Assembly: GCA_044375415.1 (NCBI GenBank)
Contig: JBILMS010000029.1
Span: 1-41,319 of the forward strand
Direction: 5' to 3'
Length of the DNA: 41,319 nt
Source: JAWXBG01 sp044375415
Lineage (GTDB): Bacteria > Bacteroidota > Bacteroidia > Flavobacteriales_D > Sanyastnellaceae
Made by a program: the position numbers and the translations under genes. Position 1 is the stretch's first letter, and each line of letters opens with the position of its first letter. Shown here one piece after another: positions 33,076 to 40,847 of this stretch. The notes below the pieces were generated by a model. The model saw only the letters and a program-made list of their open reading frames with translations. It made no database searches and was not told the origin of the DNA.

Positions 33076-35871
33076 TTAATGTGCCTCAAGCCAATTTTCA
33101 CCGGTGTCCATTTCTACTGCCAAAGGAACCCTCATCGTTACGGCATTGCACATTTTGTCTTCCACAAGCAATTTTAAGCGCTCGAGTTCATCGCGATAAA
33201 CATCGAAAACTAATTCGTCGTGCACTTGCATGATCATTTTCGAACGAAAATTCTGTCGTTGCATCTCTTCGTGAATTCGAATCATGGCTATCTTAATGAT
33301 ATCCGCTGCAGATCCCTGAATCGGTGCATTGATGGCGTTTCGCTCCGCAAACCCTCTAACAACGGCATTGGCAGATTGAATGTCCGGCAAATATCTCCGT
33401 CTTCCCAAAAGTGTTTCTACATATCCGTTTTTGCGAGCGAACTCCATGTTTTCTTGCTGATATGCCTTCAATCGAGAAAACTGAGTGAAATACGAGTCTA
33501 TAATATCCTTCGCTTCGCCACGTGAGATATTTAAATTTTGAGATAAACCAAAAGCGCCCTGGCCGTAGATAATTCCAAAATTCACCGCCTTTGCTTTCGA
33601 CCTCATTTCTTTGTCCACCGCTCCAATAGGCACACCAAATACTTTTGCCGCTGTGGCACGGTGAATGTCTTCTCCTTGAGTGAAGGCCTCACACATTGTA
33701 TCGTCATTGCTAAGGGCGGCAATGATCCGTAATTCTACTTGTGAATAGTCGGCGGACAACAAGACACAATCCTCATTTCTAGGAATAAAAGCTTTTCGAA
33801 TTTCTTTTCCACGCGATGTACGAATCGGGATGTTTTGAAGATTGGGATTGTTCGAACTCAATCGCCCGGTTGCCGCAACTGTCTGCATATAGTTGGTATG
33901 TACCCGCCCGGTTGTGGCGTTCACCATCGTCGGCAGAGCATCTATATACGTAGACTTCAGTTTCCGCATTTCGCGGTAGTCAAGTATTTTTCCAATGATC
34001 GGATGGTCGTTTTCATGTTTGGAAAGAATGTCTTCTCCGGTTGCATACTGACCCGTTTTCGTCTTTTTAACTTTGTCAGAGATCTTTAGTTTTTCAAAAA
34101 GAATTATTCCCAATTGTTTAGGAGAATCCACATTGAAGTTTTCACCGGCGATTTCATGGATCTCTTTTTCGAGTGTCGCGATTTCTTTTTGTAATTCGAA
34201 GCTGTAATCATTCAAAAATTTCTCATCGATGCGAACTCCCTCCATCTCCATGTCGGCAAGCACTTTTATCAAAGGTACTTCCACCGTGTTGTACAATCCA
34301 CGAACGTCGGTTTTGTCCAATTCCGGATCAAAAACATTTTTAAGTTGTAGCGTAATGTCAGCATCCTCGGCTGCATAATCACAAATATCTTCCGGGCTTA
34401 AGTCGCCCATACTTCCCTGCGTTTTTCCTTTTTTTCCTATGAGCGTTTCGATGCCGATAGGACTATAACCCAGATAAACTTCCGATAAAAAATCCATGTT
34501 GTGTTTGCCATCCGGATTGATCAAATAGTGGGCAACCATTGTATCGAAAACTCGATTATGAACCGCTATACCATACTTGTGAAGCATCTTATAATCGTAC
34601 TTAAAATTTTGACCAACGAGTTCTTTTTGTTTGTCGAAAAAAACAGGCTCAAACTTTTTAAGAAGTGCAATAGCCGCGTTTCTTTCACGTGGAACCGGCA
34701 CGTACCAAGCTTCATGTTCTTTTACACTAAAGGACAAGCCCACCAGCTCTGCATTAATGGGATCCAGATCTGTTGTCTCCGTATCGAAACAAAACGTCGA
34801 AGAATCCACTAAAACATCAATTAGTTGTTTGACAAATTCATCGTTGTTGGCAAGTCGATAGTTGTGCTCTATATCTACGATTGTTTTTAATTCGCTGCGA
34901 ACCTCAGCTTCTTTTTCAGCAGCGGTTTCCTCTTCCGGCGGACCAAACAACTCTCCCTGCTTACCCACAAACTCCGCAACCGGCTCTTCACCGAGTACTC
35001 TTTTTGTAAGTTGACGAAACTCGAGTTCGGAGAAAATGTCTCGAACCACATCTCTATTTACTTCTTTCACCCTAAATGCTTCCTCATCAATTTCGGCAGG
35101 CGCATCCAATAAAATGGTGGCGAGCTTTTTCGATAAAATGGCTTGATCCCTGAAGTTTTCTACGTTTTCTTTTTGCTTGCCTTTTAGTTCATGTGTGTGT
35201 TCCAAAAGCCCCTCAAGCGAACCGTATTGGGCAAGAAGTTTGGCCGCCGTTTTTTCCCCAACACCGGGAATTCCGGGAATATTATCCACAGCATCACCCA
35301 TCATGCCCAAAAGATCAATTACTTGAAGAACATTAGATATGTTGAATTTTTCAAGCACTTTAGGAATGTCTAGTATCTCCGCTTTTCCGCCTTGATATCC
35401 GGGTCGGTAGATAAAAATATTATCACTAACAAGTTGACCATAATCCTTATCGCTTGTCATCATGTAGGTAGTAAAACCCTCTTTCTCCGCTTTTTTTGCA
35501 AGGGTTCCAATTACATCGTCGGCTTCATATCCCGCCGCCTGGAGCATTGGTATATTAAACGCCTCAATTACTTTTCGAATCCACGGAACAGACACCTTAA
35601 TATCTTCAGGTGTTTCTTCTCGATTTGCTTTATAAGCCTCATAATCGATCTCGCGAAGTGTTTGCTCCGGCGCATCGAAAACCACCACTAAGTGCGAGGG
35701 CTTTTCATTGTTGATGATGTCTAATAGAGTATTGGTAAAACCGAAGATCGCAGACGTGTTCATTCCCTTGCTATTGATTCGCGGGGCCCGAATGAAAGCG
35801 TAGTAAGCGCGAAAAATCAATGCGTATGCGTCAAGTAAAAAAAGCTTTTTTTCGGTGTCTTTGGTAATCAT
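33076..35871 (-). CDS. polA: DNA polymerase I
   Basis: This is a 931-residue family A DNA polymerase for repair and Okazaki fragment processing. The N-terminal 5'-3' exonuclease (about 1-290) shows LFLLDAYALIFRAYYAF, VVVFDAPEQTLREIDYEAYKANR, AAGYEADDVIGTLA, MMTSDKDYGQLV and the helix-hairpin-helix GIPGVGEKTAAKLL. The 3'-5' exonuclease (about 340-520) appears active: FDTETTDLDP carries the DxE pair, and DYAAEDADITLQL the later Asp residues. The polymerase domain has motif A ADYSQVELRIIAALS, motif B RSKAKAVNFGIIYGQGAFGL and motif C QVHDELVFDV. The O-helix position next to NFG is the usual Phe. The gene has a complex terminator downstream and a 250-nt divergent region upstream. Confidence 0.99.
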   Translation of the reverse strand: MITKDTEKKLFLLDAYALIFRAYYAFIRAPRINSKGMNTSAIFGFTNTLLDIINNEKPSHLVVVFDAPEQTLREIDYEAYKANREETPEDIKVSVPWIRKVIEAFNIPMLQAAGYEADDVIGTLAKKAEKEGFTTYMMTSDKDYGQLVSDNIFIYRPGYQGGKAEILDIPKVLEKFNISNVLQVIDLLGMMGDAVDNIPGIPGVGEKTAAKLLAQYGSLEGLLEHTHELKGKQKENVENFRDQAILSKKLATILLDAPAEIDEEAFRVKEVNRDVVRDIFSELEFRQLTKRVLGEEPVAEFVGKQGELFGPPEEETAAEKEAEVRSELKTIVDIEHNYRLANNDEFVKQLIDVLVDSSTFCFDTETTDLDPINAELVGLSFSVKEHEAWYVPVPRERNAAIALLKKFEPVFFDKQKELVGQNFKYDYKMLHKYGIAVHNRVFDTMVAHYLINPDGKHNMDFLSEVYLGYSPIGIETLIGKKGKTQGSMGDLSPEDICDYAAEDADITLQLKNVFDPELDKTDVRGLYNTVEVPLIKVLADMEMEGVRIDEKFLNDYSFELQKEIATLEKEIHEIAGENFNVDSPKQLGIILFEKLKISDKVKKTKTGQYATGEDILSKHENDHPIIGKILDYREMRKLKSTYIDALPTMVNATTGRVHTNYMQTVAATGRLSSNNPNLQNIPIRTSRGKEIRKAFIPRNEDCVLLSADYSQVELRIIAALSNDDTMCEAFTQGEDIHRATAAKVFGVPIGAVDKEMRSKAKAVNFGIIYGQGAFGLSQNLNISRGEAKDIIDSYFTQFSRLKAYQQENMEFARKNGYVETLLGRRRYLPDIQSANAVVRGFAERNAINAPIQGSAADIIKIAMIRIHEEMQRQNFRSKMIMQVHDELVFDVYRDELERLKLLVEDKMCNAVTMRVPLAVEMDTGENWLEAH
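34684..34695. other. parS-like site (exact core)
   Basis: TTCACGTGGAAC lies inside polA. With its flanks TCT and C it matches 13 of the 15 defined positions of TGTTTCACGTGNAACA. It is identical in the 12-mer to the site at 16263. Confidence 0.4.
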
Positions 35872-35990
35872 ATCAAATTTTCTTGTCTAAAGAGGGCACG
35901 AAAGATAATGGGAACAAAGTTGGTATGGATCAATGTGAAAGGCTTATACCGCTGAATTTAACAGAAGGCCCCTTGATTATAAGAGCATCA

Positions 35991-36022
35991 AACACTTGTC
36001 AACACATCATGTTGAAAGTGTT
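35991..36022. promoter_or_regulatory. Long hairpin in polA/lipoprotein divergent region
   Basis: AACACTTGTCAACA pairs with TGTTGAAAGTGTT around a CATCA loop, giving 13 bp with one bulged G. It lies in the 250-nt region between divergent starts at 35871 (-) and 36122 (+). No T tract follows on either strand, so a terminator is unlikely; an operator or structured leader is possible. Confidence 0.45.
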
Positions 36023-36121
36023 GCGGTCTAAATCAAACACCTACATTAGTAGCGCATTAGCACCATGCACAAAGCCTATTCTAAAACATTACAAGGTTTG
36101 TCTTTCAACCATCTAAAACGA

Positions 36122-36637
36122 ATGAAATTCCTGTTGGCTATTCCGTTAACGGTATGGGCGCTAATTATTTCGTGCAACGAGAAACCCGAAGCGGCAGACA
36201 CCTTAGCGGAAGAGATTGTAGCGCCCGGATTAGGTGGTGAATTGAGAGGTGTTTCTATTGGGGATGATTATGATAAAGTTCTCCAAACCGAACCGGCCAC
36301 ATCGCTTTATTCAATGCCCGACGAAATTGTTTATCGGCTGCCTGTTGAGGACGCGAGTGGAACTTGGTACGAAATCACCTACAATTTTAACGATCGGGGT
36401 TTATACGACATCTGCCTGGAAATTTTTCCAACCGATTCGATCACCAACAATAAAATTTTAGCAGATTTGTTGAAATTATATGCATCCAAATACGGCTCTC
36501 CGGTTTTTGATGAAGGATATTCCACGTGGAAAATCATGACTAAAAACGCACACGTTATTTCCGTAGACATGACAGACAGTTTGAAGAAACATGAAAAACC
36601 AATGATTCGAATAAGATACAATGAATCCGAACACTGA
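36122..36637 (+). CDS. Small lipoprotein of unknown function
   Basis: This is a 171-residue predicted lipoprotein. The ATG at 36122 is chosen because MKFLLAIPLTVWALIISC is a short lipoprotein signal with lipidated Cys18; the longer frame adds 19 residues ahead of it. After an acidic linker the sequence GGELRGVSIGDDYDKVLQTEP resembles the G-x-S-x-G-x-x-x-x-x-V motif of small outer-membrane-associated folds. It continues as a beta-rich domain: YRLPVEDASGTWYEITYNFNDRGLYDICLEIF, LKLYASKYGSP, WKIMTKNAHVISVDMT, MIRIRYNE. No family is recognised. Its 3' end overlaps the ABC ATPase gene by 17 nt, so the two are translationally linked and may act together. Confidence 0.7.
   Translation: MKFLLAIPLTVWALIISCNEKPEAADTLAEEIVAPGLGGELRGVSIGDDYDKVLQTEPATSLYSMPDEIVYRLPVEDASGTWYEITYNFNDRGLYDICLEIFPTDSITNNKILADLLKLYASKYGSPVFDEGYSTWKIMTKNAHVISVDMTDSLKKHEKPMIRIRYNESEH
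36520..36531. other. parS-like palindrome TTCCACGTGGAA
   Basis: This is a perfect 12-nt palindrome inside the small lipoprotein gene. It matches 12 of 15 defined positions of TGTTNCACGTGAAACA. Confidence 0.3.
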
Positions 36638-38300
36638 TTGGTTGATTCATATCCGGGATCTTAAAGTCCTTTTTGGCGCTCCACCATCGGAAAGCGGTGT
36701 AAAAAACGTTTCTTTTTCTTTAATTAAAGGAAAAACCCTCGCAATAGTCGGGGAAAGCGGAAGCGGAAAGACAGTGTCGTCGCTCACAATATTAGGTTTG
36801 ATTCCCGATGGCTCATGGTCGCAACGCGGGGGTGTAATTCACCTGAATGGTTTTGACGGAAATTTACTCGCAGCTGATGCAGAGGAAATAAGAGCCATCC
36901 GTGGCAACCGCGTGGCCATGATCTTTCAGGAGCCGATGACAAGCCTGAACCCCCTAATGAAATGCGGAAAACAAGTAGCCGAAGTTCTTGAATTGCATCT
37001 AGGACTCAATAAAAGTGCTGCACGGGAAGAGGCAATTCGACTTTTTAAACAAGTAATGTTGCCACGACCGGAAGCAATGGTAGATCAATATCCACATGAG
37101 CTTAGTGGTGGTCAAAAGCAAAGGGTTATGATTGCCATGGCTATTGCCTGTAAACCCGACCTGCTTATCGCCGATGAGCCGACAACGGCACTGGATGTTA
37201 CCGTACAAAAGGAGATCATTGTTCTTTTGAAAAAACTGCAACGCGAAACCGGCATGGCCATGATTTTTATTACGCATGATTTGGCCCTTGTGGCCGAAGT
37301 GGCAGATGAAATTATGGTGATGCGACAAGGGGAGGTTATTGAAAAAGGTGAAGCAAAAGAAATACTGTTAAATCCCCGCGAGCCCTATACCATTGGACTT
37401 TTAGCATGTAGGCCCGCTGAGGCGAAAGTAACCGATCGACTTCTTACGGTTCAGGATATAGAACACGGAATTCGAATTCCGGAAAAAAGAAAAGCAAATG
37501 CTCTTAAGAGTGAAAAGCTTCTTGAAGTAAAAGATTTGTCAAAAGTATACCCGGGAAAAGGAGGTTTTTTTGGTAAGCCTACCGCGGAAGTGAGAGCGGT
37601 AGACAAGGTAAGTTTTTGGGTTAATCGGGGAGAAACTCTCGGCTTAGTGGGTGAAAGCGGATGTGGTAAAACAACTCTCAGTAGAATGTTGCTTAGGCTA
37701 ATCGAAGCCTCTTCAGGGTCGATCATTTTCGATGGCAAAAACATTCTGGAATTAAACGCGACCGAAATGCGAAAACTTCGTCGCGAAATTCAAATTATTT
37801 TTCAAGACCCCTACTCTTCTCTTAATCCTAAACGCACCGTCGGACAGGCCATTCACGAGGTCTTGGTGTCGAACAACCTACACTCCGGCAATCGCCGCCA
37901 ACGTGTAGAAGAGCTGCTGGAAAAAGTGGGTCTTCGAAGAACAGACTACTCTAAATATCCACACGAATTCAGCGGCGGACAGCGACAACGAATCGTTATT
38001 GCGAGAACTCTTGCCACCGAGCCCTCTTTTATCATTTGCGATGAAAGTGTGTCGGCGTTGGACGTTAGTGTTCAAGCTCAAGTGCTGAATTTGCTGAATG
38101 ATTTAAAATACGAATTCGGCCTCACGTATATTTTCATTTCCCACGATTTGTCCGTGGTTCGTTATATGAGCGACCGCATCATGGTAATGAAACAAGGCAA
38201 AATAGAAGAAATCGGAGAAGCCGAAACGATCTTTCATCACCCAAAGTCTGCCTACACTCAAAAGTTGCTGGACGCAATGCCCGCCATCTCCAACGTCTGA
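36621..38300 (+). CDS. Double-ATPase ABC transporter protein (oligopeptide type)
   Basis: This is a 559-residue fusion of two nucleotide-binding domains like DppD-DppF or GsiA. NBD1 (about 8-255) has Walker A GESGSGKT (44-51), Q loop MIFQEPMTSLNP, signature LSGGQKQRV, Walker B LLIADEPTTALD and switch His in FITHDLALV. NBD2 (about 298-550) has GESGCGKT, IIFQDPYSSLNPKRT, FSGGQRQRI, FIICDESVSALD and FISHDLSVV. Both sites look catalytically intact, although the second Walker B region reads DESVSALD instead of DEPTSALD. An oligopeptide/nickel-type C-terminal extension follows NBD1 (REPYTIGLLACRPA). In this family it powers a pair of DppB/DppC-like permeases with a binding protein, none of which is in this window. 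The gene overlaps the upstream lipoprotein gene by 17 nt. Confidence 0.94.
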   Translation: MNPNTDWLIHIRDLKVLFGAPPSESGVKNVSFSLIKGKTLAIVGESGSGKTVSSLTILGLIPDGSWSQRGGVIHLNGFDGNLLAADAEEIRAIRGNRVAMIFQEPMTSLNPLMKCGKQVAEVLELHLGLNKSAAREEAIRLFKQVMLPRPEAMVDQYPHELSGGQKQRVMIAMAIACKPDLLIADEPTTALDVTVQKEIIVLLKKLQRETGMAMIFITHDLALVAEVADEIMVMRQGEVIEKGEAKEILLNPREPYTIGLLACRPAEAKVTDRLLTVQDIEHGIRIPEKRKANALKSEKLLEVKDLSKVYPGKGGFFGKPTAEVRAVDKVSFWVNRGETLGLVGESGCGKTTLSRMLLRLIEASSGSIIFDGKNILELNATEMRKLRREIQIIFQDPYSSLNPKRTVGQAIHEVLVSNNLHSGNRRQRVEELLEKVGLRRTDYSKYPHEFSGGQRQRIVIARTLATEPSFIICDESVSALDVSVQAQVLNLLNDLKYEFGLTYIFISHDLSVVRYMSDRIMVMKQGKIEEIGEAETIFHHPKSAYTQKLLDAMPAISNV

Positions 38301-38353
38301 GTTCTTCGGGCATGAAGGAAGTTTGCCCAATCGGTGCTAATTTCGCGCCCGTT

Positions 38354-39919
38354 ATGCAAAATCAAGAAGACAAACTGAAACTAGTCATTTCCCACGCTAA
38401 GGAATATGGCTTTGTATTTCCATCATCCGAAATATATGACGGCCTCAGTGCCGCTTACGACTATGGTCAACTAGGCGCAGAGCTTAAAAATAACATTCGC
38501 AAATACTGGTGGGATGCGATGACGCGTCTCAACCAAAATATTGTAGGTATCGACGCCAGCATTTTCATGCACCCAACCACCTGGAAGGCTAGCGGTCACG
38601 TAGACGCGTTTAACGACCCCTTAATCGATAATAAAGACAGTAAAAAACGTTATCGCGCCGACGTTTTGCTCGAGGATTACATTAGAAAACAAGAGCAAAA
38701 AATTGACAAGGAAGTAGAAAAGGCAAAGAAAAAATTTGCCGACGCTTTCAACGAAGAACAATTCAGAAGCACAAACCCAAACGTTTTACGAAGTGCCCAA
38801 AAGATTTCGGAAGTGGAGGGTAAAATGAAAGCAGCTCTCGAAAGCAGCGATTTGGCAGGCTTGAAGGCGCTTATCGAAGAATGTGAAATTGCCGACCCGG
38901 AAACAGGATCGCGCAATTGGACAGAGGTTCGTCAATTTAATCTCATGTTCAAAACGGAGCTAGGCGCTCTCTCCGGTGAAGCGGGAATTATTTATTTACG
39001 CCCCGAGACGGCCCAAGGAATTTTCGTGAATTTTCTCAATGTGCAGAAGACCGGCAGAATGAAAATTCCATTTGGTATAGCTCAAACCGGAAAGGCCTTC
39101 AGAAACGAAATCATTGCACGCCAATTCATTTTCCGCATGCGCGAATTTGAGCAGATGGAGATGCAGTTTTTTGTGAAACCCGGCACAGAAATGGAGTGGT
39201 ATCATCATTGGAAACAAGCTCGTATTCAGTGGCATAAGGCTATTGGCCTGGGCGAAGAGAATTATCGTTTCCACGATCACCTCAAGCTCGCTCACTACGC
39301 AAATGCGGCTTGCGATATTGAGTTCAACTTCCCAATGGGTTTTAAGGAGCTAGAAGGAATACACTCCAGAACAGATTTCGATCTTTCCAAACACGAAGAA
39401 TTCAGTGGTAAAAAACTTCGCTACTTCGATCCGGAAACAAACGAAAGTTACGTGCCCTATGTTATAGAAACATCGATCGGTTTGGACCGAATGTTTTTAG
39501 CGGTATTAAGCACAGCATATAAAAATGAAGTTTTGGAAGACGGCAGCGAACGCACCGTCCTTGCTATTCCACCGGCATTAGCCCCGGTAAAAGTTGCCGT
39601 ATTGCCATTGGTGAAAAAAGACGGACTTCCTGAAAAGGCACGCGAAATTGTAGACATCCTCAAATTAGATCACAACCTTCAATACGACGAAAAAGATGCG
39701 ATTGGTCGCAGATACCGTCGTCAGGATGCTATTGGCACTCCGATTTGTATTACCGTAGATAATCAAACAATCGAAGACAATACGGTAACACTAAGAGAAC
39801 GCGATAGCATGAAGCAAGAGAGAATTCATATTTCAGAGATCGCGGCAAAAGTGGAAGCTATGGTTTCCATGAAAACACTTTTATCGCAATTGAACAAGAG
39901 TGTGAACAAAACAGTTTAA
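38354..39919 (+). CDS. glyS: Glycyl-tRNA synthetase (homodimeric type)
   Basis: This is a 521-residue class II synthetase of the single-chain alpha2 type, charging tRNA-Gly with glycine. The ATG at 38354 (MQNQEDKLKLVISHAKEYGFVFPSSEIYDG) matches the family N-terminus; an in-frame ATG at 38312 would add 14 unusual residues. Motif 1 and the early catalytic segment read YDYGQLGAELKNNIRKYWWDAM. A helical insertion (about 95-195) precedes YLRPETAQGIFVNF. Motif 2 lies in FGIAQTGKAFRNEIIARQFIFRMREFEQMEMQFF. Motif 3 is in SIGLDRMFLAVL. The C-terminal anticodon-binding domain (about 400-520) shows PPALAPVKVAVLPLVKKDGLPEKA and RYRRQDAIGTPICITVD. It follows the ABC gene by 53 nt and precedes DUF2480 by 5 nt. 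Confidence 0.98.
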   Translation: MQNQEDKLKLVISHAKEYGFVFPSSEIYDGLSAAYDYGQLGAELKNNIRKYWWDAMTRLNQNIVGIDASIFMHPTTWKASGHVDAFNDPLIDNKDSKKRYRADVLLEDYIRKQEQKIDKEVEKAKKKFADAFNEEQFRSTNPNVLRSAQKISEVEGKMKAALESSDLAGLKALIEECEIADPETGSRNWTEVRQFNLMFKTELGALSGEAGIIYLRPETAQGIFVNFLNVQKTGRMKIPFGIAQTGKAFRNEIIARQFIFRMREFEQMEMQFFVKPGTEMEWYHHWKQARIQWHKAIGLGEENYRFHDHLKLAHYANAACDIEFNFPMGFKELEGIHSRTDFDLSKHEEFSGKKLRYFDPETNESYVPYVIETSIGLDRMFLAVLSTAYKNEVLEDGSERTVLAIPPALAPVKVAVLPLVKKDGLPEKAREIVDILKLDHNLQYDEKDAIGRRYRRQDAIGTPICITVDNQTIEDNTVTLRERDSMKQERIHISEIAAKVEAMVSMKTLLSQLNKSVNKTV

Positions 39920-39924
39920 AGGGC

Positions 39925-40431
39925 ATGGAAGAGATTGTAAATAAAGTTGCCTCCAGCGGTTTAATTGCGATTGATCCTTCTACTCTATTGCCACAGGGTA
40001 AGCGCAGTCATATTGATATTAAAGATCAATTATGGCAAGGTTTGGCGTTAAAAGAACAAGATTTTCGCGAATGGCTTAAGAATACAGATTGGTCTCAGTA
40101 CAAGGGCCACTACGTTTCATTGAGTTGTAGTGTCGATGCCATCATACCTCATTGGGCGTATATGTTATTGGTCTCCGTTTTGGAACCACACGCCTCGCTA
40201 GTTTTATTCGGCAGCCCCGAAGAACTTGAAACGGAATTATTCAGAAGGGCCTTGCGCCAAATCAATATTGAAGAATATAAGGACGCTCGCATTGTTATAA
40301 AAGGATGCAGCGATGTGGTTTTACCAAAATCTGCTTACGCCGATTTAGTAACGCAACTTCAGCCTGTTGCAAAGTCTATCATGTTTGGAGAGCCGTGCAG
40401 TACGGTTCCCGTTTATAAAAGGAAGGCGTAA
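39925..40431 (+). CDS. DUF2480 family protein
   Basis: This is a 168-residue cytosolic protein that I recognise as the Bacteroidota-specific DUF2480 family. Typical stretches are EEIVNKVASSGLIAIDPSTLLPQGKRSHIDIKDQLWQGL, LKEQDFREWLKNTDWSQYKGHYVSLSCSVDAIIPHWAYMLL, KDARIVIKGCSDVVLPKSAYADLVTQLQPVAKSIMFGEPCSTVPVYK. The conserved Cys residues (in SCSVDA, KGCSD and EPCSTVP) and several His/Asp might bind a metal or act in redox, but the function is unknown. There is no signal peptide or membrane segment. The gene begins 5 nt after glyS, so it is part of the lipoprotein-ABC-glyS operon. Its tight linkage to a tRNA synthetase may be only operon hitch-hiking. Confidence 0.9.
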   Translation: MEEIVNKVASSGLIAIDPSTLLPQGKRSHIDIKDQLWQGLALKEQDFREWLKNTDWSQYKGHYVSLSCSVDAIIPHWAYMLLVSVLEPHASLVLFGSPEELETELFRRALRQINIEEYKDARIVIKGCSDVVLPKSAYADLVTQLQPVAKSIMFGEPCSTVPVYKRKA

Positions 40432-40486
40432 TTCTAAATAAGGTTCCCCCCTATCATTTTTCTCCAATTGATGTGTAGGACTTTTT

Positions 40487-40530
40487 ACCACTAAGGGCGC
40501 AAAGAATTACACAAAGCAACACAAAGAAAT
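40487..40530. repeat. Degenerate CACTAAG/CACAAAG intergenic repeat
   Basis: CACTAAGGGCGCAAAG is followed by two CACAAAG words at 10-nt spacing. A related sequence occurs at 275-316. Confidence 0.5.
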
Positions 40531-40542
40531 TTTTTAAGGAGT

Positions 40543-40558
40543 CGTTCGTAAACGAACG
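40543..40558. repeat. Perfect hairpin CGTTCGT-AA-ACGAACG
   Basis: A 7-bp perfect stem with a 2-nt centre; it is followed at once by a TGCACA/TGTGCA dyad. It lies 112 nt after the DUF2480 stop and lacks a T tract on the plus strand. Confidence 0.5.
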
Positions 40559-40628
40559 GAGTGCACAAAGCTGTGTGCAGCTCATATCAGATCAACCTCT
40601 ACATTCATAACCTATAATTTATATCTCG

Positions 40629-40656
40629 TCATCCATAACCCATCATCCATAACCCA
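40629..40656. repeat. Tandem 14-nt direct repeat
   Basis: Two exact head-to-tail copies of TCATCCATAACCCA, followed by a partial TCAT. A degenerate relative (ATTCATAACCTATAAT) lies just upstream at about 40602-40617. Confidence 0.75.
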
Positions 40657-40709
40657 TCATTTAACGCTACTCCCCTGTTCCTGTTTCTCCAAACCAAGAA
40701 CTGTCCTTT

Positions 40710-40760
40710 ATCCCGCATTGCGCAATTGGATTATAGATAAAAGGAATTGCGCCGCGGGAT
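40710..40760. repeat. Long imperfect inverted repeat
   Basis: ATCCCGC and GCGCAATT on the left (40710-40727) pair with AATTGCGC and GCGGGAT on the right (40745-40760), giving 15 bp with one internal loop and a 17-nt apical loop. It is 88 nt upstream of the DUF3817 gene. Confidence 0.65.
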
Positions 40761-40835
40761 TCTCGAATCTACGCGACAGGATTTGATTAGTGATAGATGA
40801 ATAGCTAAGGATATTCCTATCGCGTGATTCGGGTA

Positions 40836-40843
40836 TACATTTG
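40836..40843 (+). promoter_or_regulatory. -7 box TACATTTG next to DUF3817 start
   Basis: TACATTTG matches TAnnTTTG exactly but ends only 4 nt before the ATG at 40848. If used, the transcript would have little or no leader. No -33 TTTG is seen. Confidence 0.35.
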
Positions 40844-40847
40844 TGAA

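Larger units (their letters stand above)
40432..40847. other. Structured repeat-rich intergenic region
   Basis: No gene is visible in this 416-nt stretch. In order it holds a CACTAAG/CACAAAG-type repeat (40487-40530), a perfect CGTTCGT-AA-ACGAACG hairpin (40543-40558), and a TGCACA/TGTGCA dyad just after it. Tandem copies of a 14-nt unit (40629-40656) follow, then a 15-bp inverted repeat (40710-40760). The short open frames here look random. Confidence 0.6.

Noticed and set aside
33513..33528. CCACGTGAGAT inside polA as a parS site
   Set aside because: Only the CACGTG centre agrees; the flanks carry about five mismatches.
40601..40660. CRISPR array
   Set aside because: The direct repeats are 14 nt, head to tail without spacers, and there are no cas genes.
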